Assembly (NCBI GenBank): GCA_963756715.1
Contig: CAVWOV010000023.1
Span: 55,264-119,263 of the forward strand
Length of the DNA stretch: 64,000 bases
Source: VAZQ01 sp963756715
GTDB lineage: Bacteria > Pseudomonadota > Alphaproteobacteria > Rhizobiales > Xanthobacteraceae
Direction of reading: 5' to 3'
This document shows positions 1 to 7,879 of the stretch, piece after piece (position 1 is the stretch's first letter; each line of letters begins with the position of its first letter). The notes below the pieces were generated by a model. The model ran no database searches, was not told the DNA's origin, and saw only the letters and a list, made by a program, of their open reading frames with translations. The position numbers and the translations under genes are program-made.

Positions 1-242
1 GCAACCATACAATTGATTGCGCAACAGCCCGGAGAGGGTCCCGGCCGCAACGGCCCCGTCGGATGCAGCACTTTTCTCCCGGCATCAATATCATCGGCAC
101 CGAAATATCGGCATCGGCGGACCACTGACGCCTCAGAGGGTTTGACGTTCAAGAGGCCTGCATTGTACCGTTTCTCACTGCAATTTCCGGTGCCGTATGT
201 CGTGTGATGCGGACGGCAGGGCGCAGCATCACGGAGGGCACC

Positions 243-1352
243 ATGGCCGAAGCAAAGGGCCTCAAGGTCGTTGGGTATTTCGATTGTCCGGGCGGCGGAC
301 AGGTGGTCGTCCGCAACAACGTCGCCTATGTGGGCCACGTCATGCCGCCGGACGGCACGACGATCATTGACGTCGCCGATCCGTCCAAACCGCGCTGGCT
401 CGCCAACATCCAGGTGCCGAAGGGGACCCTCTCGCACAAGGTCCGCGTCGAAAACGGCGTGATGCTCGTCAATCGAGAGATTTTTCCGATTGGGCGAAAG
501 GATCCAGAGTTTCGCGGCGGCCTCGAAGTTTTCGACGTCAGCACGCCGTCGAATCCGAAACGCATCGCCACCTGGCCGGCACGCGGGATGCACCGGTTCA
601 CCTTCGACGGCCGCTATGTCTACGGCTCGCCTGAACTGGACGGATACCTCGGCAACGTCGTCGGGATCATCGATTTCAAGAATCCGGAACGCCCGGAAGA
701 AGTTGGCCGCTGGTGGATGCCGGGCCAATGGACCGCCGGTGGCGAGACAGCAACCTGGCAGGGTACCGACCATCGCTGTCACCATCCCATCCGCGCTGGC
801 AATCGCCTTTATGTCAGCTACTGGCACGGGGGGTTCGTCATTCTCGACATCGACGACATGACCAAGCCAAAGTTCGTTTCCGGCCTCGACTGGAGCCCGC
901 CATTTCCATGGCCGACCCATACCGCGCTGCCGGTGCCGTTTCCGGTTGCCGGGCGCCGCATCATGCTGGTCGCGGATGAGGACGTCGTCCGGCTTGGCCC
1001 CGGTTCGCCATCATTCCTCTGGGTCGTGGACATCACCGACGAGACGCGCCCGATCCCGTTCGCGAGTTTCCAGGTCACCGGGGAAGACGGGAGCCTGAAG
1101 CCGGATTACACCGGCCTGCATCAACCCTGCGAGGAAATCCGCGGCACGGAAATTCCCATCGCCTGGTTCGCGCACGGTCTGCGCATCGTCGACATCGCGA
1201 ACCCGCATGCGCCGCGCGAAGTCGCATCCTTCATGCCGGATGTGCCGCAGGGCGCCACGCGGGTGCAGAGCAACGACGTCTGCTTCGATGACCGGGACCT
1301 GATCTATCTGGTCGATCGCACCCGCGGGCTTCATATTCTCGAACGCACGTAG
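243..1352 (+). CDS. LVIVD-repeat protein (beta-propeller-like)
   Basis: About 369 residues. Short repeats of the form hydrophobic-hydrophobic-D-[IV]-[AST] recur along the chain (IIDVADPSKP, LEVFDVSTPSNP, VGIIDFKNPERP, FVILDIDDMTKP, LWVVDITDETRP, LRIVDIANPHAP). This is the LVIVD repeat, predicted to form a beta-propeller-like scaffold. No signal peptide is visible, so it is probably cytoplasmic. The ATG at 243 is chosen over one at 204 because a GGAGGG ribosome site lies just upstream. It is first in a co-directional set with two amidohydrolases, 31 bp before the next start. An enzymatic role is unproven; substrate handling or an accessory role to the amidohydrolases is inference only. Confidence 0.85.
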   Translation: MAEAKGLKVVGYFDCPGGGQVVVRNNVAYVGHVMPPDGTTIIDVADPSKPRWLANIQVPKGTLSHKVRVENGVMLVNREIFPIGRKDPEFRGGLEVFDVSTPSNPKRIATWPARGMHRFTFDGRYVYGSPELDGYLGNVVGIIDFKNPERPEEVGRWWMPGQWTAGGETATWQGTDHRCHHPIRAGNRLYVSYWHGGFVILDIDDMTKPKFVSGLDWSPPFPWPTHTALPVPFPVAGRRIMLVADEDVVRLGPGSPSFLWVVDITDETRPIPFASFQVTGEDGSLKPDYTGLHQPCEEIRGTEIPIAWFAHGLRIVDIANPHAPREVASFMPDVPQGATRVQSNDVCFDDRDLIYLVDRTRGLHILERT

Positions 1353-1383
1353 CCCCACAGCGGGTGACAGGAAAAGCACAACG

Positions 1384-2619
1384 ATGAGCCTAATCATCCG
1401 CAATGCCCGGGTCCGCGGGCATTCTCCCCTCGTCGATATCGCCATCGAGGGCGAACGCATCTCGGCAGTTGGTTCGAATCTGCCGAACAAGGCTGAGCGG
1501 GAAATCGACGCATCAGGCAGTCTGGTTCTTCCCGGGCTGTTCAACCTGCATTTCCACGCCGACAAATGCCTGCTCGGCGAAATCATGCGGCCCAACCAGT
1601 CGGGCACGCTGCCCGAAGCAATCGAGATTACCAACGACTTCAAGCGCAACTACGATCCCGAGGAGGTCGCGGCGCGCGCTGTTCGGGCCATCGAAATCGG
1701 CGTCATGAACGGGACGACGTTCTTTCGCCTGTTCGCCGACGTGGGAACGATCGGCGGGCTGCGCGCGGCACGCGGCCTGCTGCTCGCCCGCGAGAAGATG
1801 AAGCCATTCTGCCAGATTCAGGTCGTGGCCTTTCCTCAAGAGGGGATCGAGCGCGACCCTGGCGCCGCCGAACTCATGGAAGAAGCCGTCAAGGAAGGCT
1901 GTGAGATCGTCGGCGGGCTGCCCTGGTACGAGTACACCGACGAGGATGCCCGCCGCCACATCGACACCTGCTTCGAGATTGCGCAGCGGCACGATCGCGA
2001 CATCCATATGCTGGTGGACGATACCGACGATGCAAACTCGCGCAGCCTCGAATATCTCGCCTACAAGACCATGCGCGAGGGTTATCAGGGCCGCGTCGCC
2101 GCAAGCCACTGCGGGGCGATGGCCGGGTACAATGACGTCTATGCCGCCAAGATCGTCGATATGGTTGCGACCGCCGGAGTCACCTTATCGGTGAATGCGC
2201 ACATCAATCTTGTCTGCTCCGCGCGGATCGACCGCGAGCCGAAACGCCGCGGCATCGCCCGCGTGAAGGAACTGCTGGCGCGCGGCGCCAACGTCGTCAC
2301 CTCGCAGGATGATGTCAACGACCCATATTATCCATTCGGCAAGCCCGATCCACTGGAATGCGCCGCGATGATGGCGCATGTGGCGCAACTGACCTTGCCG
2401 CACGAACTCGAGCAGGTCATGGACATGATCACCGTCAACAGCGCCAAGGCCGCACGCATACCGGATTACGGCATCGCGTCCGGATGCCGCGCCGATCTCG
2501 TTATCGTCGACGCGCCATCCGTGCACGAGGCACTGCGTCAGCAGCCGGTACGCCGTCACGTGTTCAAGGACGGCCGCGAGGTCGCACGGTCGACGCTGAC
2601 GCGGCAACTGCTGCCCTGA
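1384..2619 (+). CDS. Cytosine deaminase-like metal-dependent amidohydrolase
   Basis: 411 residues with the amidohydrolase TIM-barrel pattern: an HxH metal pair in NLHFHADKCL (about residue 58), SHCGAMAGYND (about 240) with the third histidine, and SQDDVNDPYYPFGKPD (about 305) carrying the metal-binding Asp of the CodA subgroup. The C-terminus returns to the small beta-sandwich (ADLVIVDA). Family members deaminate cytosine, isocytosine or related N-heterocycles or hydrolyse cyclic amides. It lies between an LVIVD protein and a hydantoinase-like enzyme on the same strand, so it probably acts in a pathway that opens an N-heterocyclic ring. Exact substrate unknown. Confidence 0.88.
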   Translation: MSLIIRNARVRGHSPLVDIAIEGERISAVGSNLPNKAEREIDASGSLVLPGLFNLHFHADKCLLGEIMRPNQSGTLPEAIEITNDFKRNYDPEEVAARAVRAIEIGVMNGTTFFRLFADVGTIGGLRAARGLLLAREKMKPFCQIQVVAFPQEGIERDPGAAELMEEAVKEGCEIVGGLPWYEYTDEDARRHIDTCFEIAQRHDRDIHMLVDDTDDANSRSLEYLAYKTMREGYQGRVAASHCGAMAGYNDVYAAKIVDMVATAGVTLSVNAHINLVCSARIDREPKRRGIARVKELLARGANVVTSQDDVNDPYYPFGKPDPLECAAMMAHVAQLTLPHELEQVMDMITVNSAKAARIPDYGIASGCRADLVIVDAPSVHEALRQQPVRRHVFKDGREVARSTLTRQLLP

Positions 2620-2677
2620 TGCGGCGTGAACCCGCCCAACGCCGGCACGGCCGGCGCGCGAGGCAAGGAGTACAGCC

Positions 2678-4093
2678 ATGAACGAAAATACCGGTCGTTC
2701 GGAGATGCTTGATCTGCTGGTCCGCGGCGGCACCCTCGTCATTCCCGGTGTCGGGCAGATCAAGGCTGATGTCGGTATTGCGCACGGCAAGATTGTCGCG
2801 CTGGGTGAAAACCTCACCCAGCCAGCCGCCGAGACCTACGACGCCACGGGGCGAACGGTTCTGCCAGGCATCTTCGACCCCCACACCCATATCGGCAATG
2901 AGCAGTCCTACGAAAGCGAGGCGGAGACCGAGACGAGGGCCGCGATCCTCGGCGGCGTCACGACGATCGGCATTTTTCTGCGCAGCCTGGAGGATTCCTA
3001 TTTCGACCATCTGCCGGCGTTCCAGAAGGCGATGGACGAGCGTAGCTATGTCGACTCGGTCTTTCATCCGCAGATCTTCACCGAGCAGCAGATCGAGGAA
3101 ATTCCCGGCTATGCCGAGCAATTCGGCATCCGCTCGTTCAAGTTCTACATGTCCGGCATGCCGGGAATCGTAAAGTCCGTGACGGATGACGTCCTGCTCA
3201 ACGGCTTCAAAAAGGTTGCGTCCCTCGGGCCCGACGCAGTGGTGTGCGTACATTGCGAAACCGGCGCACTGATCGATCGAGCGCGACAGGAGCTTGCCAA
3301 AAAGCCCGAAGGGACGCTGGCCGACTGGGAAGACGCCCATCCGGCGGTGGCGGAGGCGCTCGCGATCCAGACTGCGGTTTATCTGGCGAAACTCGCGAAC
3401 GCGCACCTTTACGTGGTCCATCTCTCCAGCCACCAGGGGCTGGAGGTTGTTCGCGCTGCACGGCGCCAAGGCGCGCGCTTTACGGTCGAGACCACGACGC
3501 CCTATCTGGGCATCAACAGCCTGGACCCGAATGGCTTCCTGGTGAAGATGGTTCCGCCGGTGCGCACGCCCGAACATCAGACGGCGCTGTGGGAAGGCTT
3601 TTTAGAGGGCTCGATCAACACCGTCGGCACCGACAACACCTCTCGCGGACGCGCCTCCAAGCGGCCGGAGGCCGGACTGCACGGCGCGCGTCCCGGGCTG
3701 CCAGCGCTGGGCACGCATCTGCCGGCGCTGCTTCATTACGGCCGGCTGCGCGGCATTCCGTTGGATGTCCTGGTCGAGCGCGCCACGCGCAGCCCGGCAC
3801 GCGTCTACGGCATCTATCCGCAGAAGGGCACCATCGCGATCGGCTCCGACGCCGATCTGGTCGTCGTCGACCTCGATCTCGAACGCGTCGTGCGCGCCGA
3901 AGACCTGCAAGGCATGTCGGACTTCTCGCCATTCGAGGGAAAGAAGCTGCGGGGCTGGCCGGTCGCGACCATCAAGGGCGGCAAGATCATCGCGCGCGAC
4001 GGCAAGATCGTCGCGGAGGCCAATGGCCGTTACCTGCATCGCAAGCCCGCACCCGGCCGGCATTTCGAATGGTTCGGCCGGGCCGCGTCGTAG
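2678..4093 (+). CDS. Dihydroorotase/hydantoinase-family amidohydrolase
   Basis: 471 residues, close to the usual cyclic amidohydrolase length. DPHTHIGNE carries the HxH pair, FKFYMSG the lysine that is normally carboxylated to bridge two zincs, VCVHCETG and YVVHLSS the next histidines, and GTDNTS the catalytic Asp. This is the hydantoinase/dihydropyrimidinase/allantoinase group. An AAGGAG site precedes the ATG; a second in-frame ATG at 2705 is possible. It follows the deaminase-like gene by 58 bp and is probably co-transcribed with it. Likely role: hydrolytic opening of a five- or six-membered cyclic diamide or imide in the cytoplasm. Confidence 0.9.
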   Translation: MNENTGRSEMLDLLVRGGTLVIPGVGQIKADVGIAHGKIVALGENLTQPAAETYDATGRTVLPGIFDPHTHIGNEQSYESEAETETRAAILGGVTTIGIFLRSLEDSYFDHLPAFQKAMDERSYVDSVFHPQIFTEQQIEEIPGYAEQFGIRSFKFYMSGMPGIVKSVTDDVLLNGFKKVASLGPDAVVCVHCETGALIDRARQELAKKPEGTLADWEDAHPAVAEALAIQTAVYLAKLANAHLYVVHLSSHQGLEVVRAARRQGARFTVETTTPYLGINSLDPNGFLVKMVPPVRTPEHQTALWEGFLEGSINTVGTDNTSRGRASKRPEAGLHGARPGLPALGTHLPALLHYGRLRGIPLDVLVERATRSPARVYGIYPQKGTIAIGSDADLVVVDLDLERVVRAEDLQGMSDFSPFEGKKLRGWPVATIKGGKIIARDGKIVAEANGRYLHRKPAPGRHFEWFGRAAS

Positions 4094-4153
4094 ACGGCAC
4101 CCGCTGTTGCAATCGTCGAACGGGCAGGCCTCTGGTCTGTATTGCGATCTAAT

Positions 4154-4555
4154 CTAATGCGCGTCGCGCTCGTCCACATACCAAGACGGCTTCTCCGGAT
4201 AGTGCGGGCCGTCATAGATCTCGACCACGATTGTCTCCTCATGGGCGATCGCAGGCCCGTGCACGTGCCCCTTCGGGTTGCAGTAGAACGATCCGGCGGT
4301 GAGTTCGACCCCGGTCGGGACGTATTCATAGCGGCCTTGCAGACAGAACATGAACTGGTTTGATGAGTGGTAGTGCGGCTGCGGAATGCCGGCGCCCTTC
4401 TCGAACTTGATCAGCGCGATCGAAGCGCCGGTTTCTTCGTTCCGCCACAGCATCTTTTCCGAAATGCCCTTGAGCGACTTTTCCCGCCAGGGCACGGAAT
4501 CCGTCTTGATGAGAATCTCGGCAAGCGACGGCATGTTGTCGGGGAGCTTTGTCAT
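4154..4555 (-). CDS. Small single-domain cupin
   Basis: 133 residues. Cupin motif 1 is visible as PQPHYHSSNQFMFCLQG (about residue 58) and motif 2 as GSFYCNPKGHVHGP (about 90), giving three or four histidines for a divalent metal. Such proteins are dioxygenases, isomerases or sensors; no reaction can be assigned. It is the last gene of the minus-strand set starting near 7639, 12 bp after the stop of another cupin, and converges with the plus-strand hydantoinase gene. Confidence 0.8.
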   Translation of the reverse strand: MTKLPDNMPSLAEILIKTDSVPWREKSLKGISEKMLWRNEETGASIALIKFEKGAGIPQPHYHSSNQFMFCLQGRYEYVPTGVELTAGSFYCNPKGHVHGPAIAHEETIVVEIYDGPHYPEKPSWYVDERDAH

Positions 4556-4567
4556 ATCAGGGGTCCT

Positions 4568-4921
4568 TCAATCCGCCGGCCAGCGGACACTCTTGAGTTC
4601 GATGAGACGGGAGAGGTAACGCACCTTGGCGCGGTTTGTCAGCTTATGGACCGGACGCATTTCGTTGATGAAGACAGTCGAACCAAGTTGCTCCTCGACC
4701 ATCACCTTGTTGCCGAAGATCGTCTCGATTTCGTTTTCACCGCCGCCCAAGGAGATGACGACATAGGGATGGAAGTGAATGTGAAAATCGATGGTCTCGC
4801 CAGGATCGAGATTGATTTCCCACACCCGTACGTGCTCGTTCTCAAGCACGATCCGCTGGCCGATCTCGCCCAGCTTGATGCCCTTTTCGGCGGCGGTCTT
4901 GATTCCGGTCTTGTCAGACAT
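4568..4921 (-). CDS. Small cupin protein
   Basis: 117 residues. Motif 1 is FHIHFHPYVVISLGG (His cluster about residue 55); motif 2 is weak (STVFINEMRPVHKL). The ATG at 4921 is chosen because GGGGAG lies at the right distance. A GTG at 4990 would overlap the stop of the upstream dehydrogenase gene (GTGA) and add 23 residues; it cannot be excluded. The gene sits between the Ldh-family dehydrogenase and another cupin in one operon, so it probably acts on or senses a metabolite of that pathway. Confidence 0.75.
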   Translation of the reverse strand: MSDKTGIKTAAEKGIKLGEIGQRIVLENEHVRVWEINLDPGETIDFHIHFHPYVVISLGGGENEIETIFGNKVMVEEQLGSTVFINEMRPVHKLTNRAKVRYLSRLIELKSVRWPAD

Positions 4922-4986
4922 GACGATTGCTCCCCACGGTATGCTGCGCGCGTGCGCCGCGTCGTCCGAGATGATCCGAGTCGATT

Positions 4987-6093
4987 TCACGCTGGGGCAT
5001 GTCCCGGCTCCTCAATCGATCGTTCGTCCTGCGCAAGCGGCGATGCCGATACGCCCCACTCTCTCGCCATCCGTGTCAGCATTTCGACAACCGCCGGCGT
5101 CAGATGCACCTGACCAGCCGCACTCTGGTGCCGGCGCCATTCCGGCTCGCCGGGTGTAAAGAGTTGCGAAACGCCCGCGGCGCGCTTGCCTGAGCGAATG
5201 CGTTCGGCGGCGGCGGCAGCCACCGCTCGCACCACCGCAGGATCGCCGAAATGCGCAATATCGATCGCGATGAACAGTTGCGAGGAATCGTACGGGATGG
5301 CGGCGTCGCCATATAGCGGTTGAACGGCCGCGCCGTGCGCGCCTGCGGAAAGCAGGCCGCACAGCAGATCGATGAGGAATGCCAGCCCGAAGCCTTTCGG
5401 CCCGCCGGACGGCAGCAGCATCCCGGCAATCGCCTCGGACGGATCGGAGGTCGCGCTGCCGTCGGACTTCGCGGCCCAGGTCGTCGGGATCGTTTGCCCG
5501 GCCTTTTCGGCCATCCGGATCTTGCCCATGGCCGCTTCGCTGGTCGCCATGTCGAGCACGATCGGGGTTGGTCCATCCGTTGGTACCGCGATTGCAATCG
5601 GATTGTTTCCCACCACGCGTTCGGCGCCGCCAGGCGCCGGCATCAGCGGACGCGTATTGCACATGACAATGCCGACGCAATCGGCTTTCGCGGCCTGGAG
5701 CGCGTAGCGACGCGCGGTACCGAAATGAAACCCATGACGCACCGCGACGATGCCCACGCCGAAATGCTTAGCGCGTTCGATCGCAATCTTGGTCGCTTGA
5801 TCGCCGGTCAGTTGCCCAAGCGCGTGACGGGCATCGAGCACGACCGTCGCGTCCTTGTCCGAAACAACGACCGCCTCCTCCTCGGTTGAAACCGAGCCGT
5901 GGCGGATGCGGTCGAGATACATGTCCACGAGCATGACGCCGTGCGACGCAACGCCGTCGAGGTCGGCATCAACAAGCGCATCGGCGGCGGTCCGGGCGGC
6001 ACGCCCTGAAATTCCTGCCGCAACGAAAAGGCGCGTCACAAGCGCGCTCAACTGATCGGCGGGAACGATCACGTCGTTGCTCGTTGTCATCAT
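4987..6093 (-). CDS. Ldh-family (malate/L-lactate/ureidoglycolate type) NAD(P)-dependent dehydrogenase
   Basis: 368 residues. GVASHGVMLVDMYLDRI near residue 50 and VRHGFHFGTARRYA near 115 carry the conserved histidines of the LDH2/YlbC/AllD family, which does not use a Rossmann fold. VGNNPIAIAVP (about 160) and PKGFGLAFLIDLLCG (about 230) are also typical. Members reduce or oxidise 2-oxo/2-hydroxy acids such as malate, sulfolactate, ureidoglycolate or a cyclic imino acid. It starts 50 bp after the GntR gene stops and is followed by two cupins; linkage to amidohydrolases makes an allantoin-like substrate conceivable but not shown. Confidence 0.88.
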   Translation of the reverse strand: MMTTSNDVIVPADQLSALVTRLFVAAGISGRAARTAADALVDADLDGVASHGVMLVDMYLDRIRHGSVSTEEEAVVVSDKDATVVLDARHALGQLTGDQATKIAIERAKHFGVGIVAVRHGFHFGTARRYALQAAKADCVGIVMCNTRPLMPAPGGAERVVGNNPIAIAVPTDGPTPIVLDMATSEAAMGKIRMAEKAGQTIPTTWAAKSDGSATSDPSEAIAGMLLPSGGPKGFGLAFLIDLLCGLLSAGAHGAAVQPLYGDAAIPYDSSQLFIAIDIAHFGDPAVVRAVAAAAAERIRSGKRAAGVSQLFTPGEPEWRRHQSAAGQVHLTPAVVEMLTRMAREWGVSASPLAQDERSIEEPGHAPA

Positions 6094-6142
6094 AAGCGTA
6101 TCGACCTATTCCGCGCGCCGGCGACTGGCGACAAGACGTTCG

Positions 6143-6949
6143 TCATTTCGCCGCTTTGCCGTTGGCGACCCGCAACCTGACCGCGGGTGCGGTCTCTGCA
6201 AGCGACTTTGCCACGCGTTCGGCGGTGCGTTCGATGTGAGTACTGTGCAATTGCGTTGCGCGGGCAATGTTGCGCGACAACGCGGCGCGCATGATCTGTT
6301 CGTGCTCGCCGATATCGTTGCGCGTCGGAAATCTCGACATGATCGAAAGCGCCACATAGCGCTCCGCCTGATCGAACAGCCCCTCGCGAATGCCCAGCAG
6401 CAGGGGCGAACCGCAGGCGGCAACCAGCGCGGAATGAAAATTTCGGTGTTCGCTGAACCATGTCGTATTCGTACCGGCGCCGGGCTCCATTTTCTTCAGG
6501 CGCGACAGCCGGTGAAATGCGGCCAGCAGATCGGCCTCCCACTTGACGTCGCCCTTCTCGATCGACCAGCGCAATGCGAGTCCTTCGATCTCGATGCGCG
6601 TGGCCGTGAGATCGTGAAGTTGCGCGCGCGAGACCGAGGAAACCCGAAATCCTTTGTTCTGCTCAAGCGTCACCAAGCCTTCGGCTTCCAGCCGCATCAG
6701 TGCCTCGCGGATCGGGCTTCCGCCAAAGCCATAGCGCTCCCGCAACGTCTCGACACGCAACCGCTCGTTCGGCGCCAGTCGGCAGGCGACGATGTCCGCA
6801 CGGATATGACGAAATACTGCCGCGTTCAGCGTCGGCTCGACCGTATCGTCGTGCTGATAAATCGAGGTCATGAGGGCGCCATTGCCGGTGGACGAGCCGT
6901 CGCACGGGAGAACGTCGACCTGGTCACCTTGTTCAAACCGAGTTGTCAT
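6143..6949 (-). CDS. GntR-family regulator (FadR/FCD subfamily)
   Basis: 268 residues. The N-terminal winged helix is clear (RLRVETLRERYGFGGSPIREA, with SPIREALMRLEAEGLV near residue 80). The C-terminal all-helical FCD domain (NFHSALVAACGSPLLL, HEQIMRAAL, HIERTAERVA) carries histidines that bind metal or a carboxylic acid ligand. Its ATG overlaps the dienelactone hydrolase stop (ATGA), implying translational coupling. It probably autoregulates this operon; the palindrome at 7690-7705 is a candidate operator. A shorter start at 6871 (MTSIYQHDD) is possible, as the first 26 residues look unstructured. Confidence 0.9.
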   Translation of the reverse strand: MTTRFEQGDQVDVLPCDGSSTGNGALMTSIYQHDDTVEPTLNAAVFRHIRADIVACRLAPNERLRVETLRERYGFGGSPIREALMRLEAEGLVTLEQNKGFRVSSVSRAQLHDLTATRIEIEGLALRWSIEKGDVKWEADLLAAFHRLSRLKKMEPGAGTNTTWFSEHRNFHSALVAACGSPLLLGIREGLFDQAERYVALSIMSRFPTRNDIGEHEQIMRAALSRNIARATQLHSTHIERTAERVAKSLAETAPAVRLRVANGKAAK

Positions 6950-7639
6950 GTGCGAACCGACCCCACGTGGGCTGACAGGAAGTCCAGCGAGCGCCGGAGT
7001 GCCAAGGCAGCGCTGGGCTGATGGAAACCGGATATCTCATCGCAGTTGAAGCCATGGCTTGCCGGGTAAACCTGGATCTCGACCTGCGCGCCCTGAGCGG
7101 CGCGCAACTGTCCGGCATGTTCGAGTGTCGCGATCGGATCGCTCTCGCCGAAATGCATGAGTACCGGGCAGCGCGGCTGTTCGGCGACATAGGGGCCGAT
7201 CTGGGTGGCGTAGTAGCACACCGCCGCGGCAAGTCCTGCCACATGCACGGCGGAACGCCAGGAAATCGTGCCGCCCCAGCAATATCCGATCGTCGCGATG
7301 TTGCCGGCTGCGCTTCAGATGTTCCTTTGCCGCCAGCACGTCGGCAAATACCTGATCCCAGGAAATCCGACTGCGCAAATCACGGCCGGTGGCGGCGTCC
7401 TCCTTGCCATAGCCCAACTCGATCCCAGGCCGGACCCGGTCGAACAGCGCCGGCGCGACGACATGATAACCTTGCGCCGCGAAGCCATCGCACACCCGCC
7501 GGATATGCGCGGTGACCCCGAAAATCTCCTGCAGCAGCACGATCCCGCCACGCGGCGCATCGTCCGGCTGCGACTCGTAGGCGGACAGCACGTGGCCATC
7601 GTGCGCCCGCAGCGATACCACTTCCCTCATCACCGGCAT
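6946..7639 (-). pseudogene. Dienelactone hydrolase family, single-base frameshift
   Basis: The N-terminal half (GGIVLLQEIFGVTAHIRRVC, GYHVVAPALFDR) and C-terminal half (AAVCYYATQIGPY, CPVLMHFGESDPIA, YPASHGFNC) form one dienelactone hydrolase split between two frames. Removing one C near 7306 restores SGNIATIGYCWGG, which holds the nucleophile Cys; Asp in GESDP and His in ASHGF complete the Cys-Asp-His triad. The family hydrolyses dienelactones from ring cleavage to maleylacetate. It is first in its operon, and its stop overlaps the GntR start. A TTG 12 bp upstream is an alternative start. Whether the shift is real or a sequencing error cannot be decided here. Confidence 0.82.
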
Positions 7640-7660
7640 CCGACTGCGCAAGATGACGGC

Positions 7661-7705
7661 ATCATATCATGCCGCACCGGAAATCTTCAATATTTTCGAA
7701 AATAT
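7661..7705 (-). promoter_or_regulatory. Candidate promoter with overlapping palindromic operator
   Basis: On the minus strand TTGAAG (7690-7685) and TATGAT (7666-7661) are spaced 18 bp, a fair sigma-70 match about 20 bp before the dienelactone hydrolase start. ATATTTTCGAAAATAT at 7690-7705 is a perfect 16-bp palindrome touching the -35 box, in an AT-rich patch of a GC-rich region. That placement suits a repressor site, most simply for the GntR regulator of this operon. A TTGACA at 7707-7712 on the plus strand has only a weak -10 partner. Confidence 0.45.
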
Positions 7706-7793
7706 ATTGACATATGGAAACTGCTGATGCGATGATTTTTCTCCGATAAGGCTTGATGACCCGGGAATTGCTGGCGCGGTTACGCGCAGTCTG

Positions 7794-7834
7794 ACTGCGT
7801 ATCTCGCGAGCAGTGTAACTGCGCATCTCGCGAA
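7794..7834. promoter_or_regulatory. Imperfect 16-bp direct repeat upstream of the monooxygenase gene
   Basis: ACTGCGTATCTCGCGA (7794-7809) recurs as ACTGCGCATCTCGCGA (7819-7834), 25 bp apart, in the divergent intergenic region 46 bp before the monooxygenase start. The spacing of about 2.4 helical turns suits an activator or repressor site. No regulator can be assigned. Confidence 0.35.
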
Positions 7835-7879
7835 ACGTTGAGGTCGTCGCATGCGTCGTGATCGGTTTGGCGGATAACG

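Noticed and set aside
3244..4152. Long alternative frames antisense or +1 to the hydantoinase gene
   Set aside because: Typical shadow frames in GC-rich coding sequence, with Arg/Ala-rich composition and no motif.
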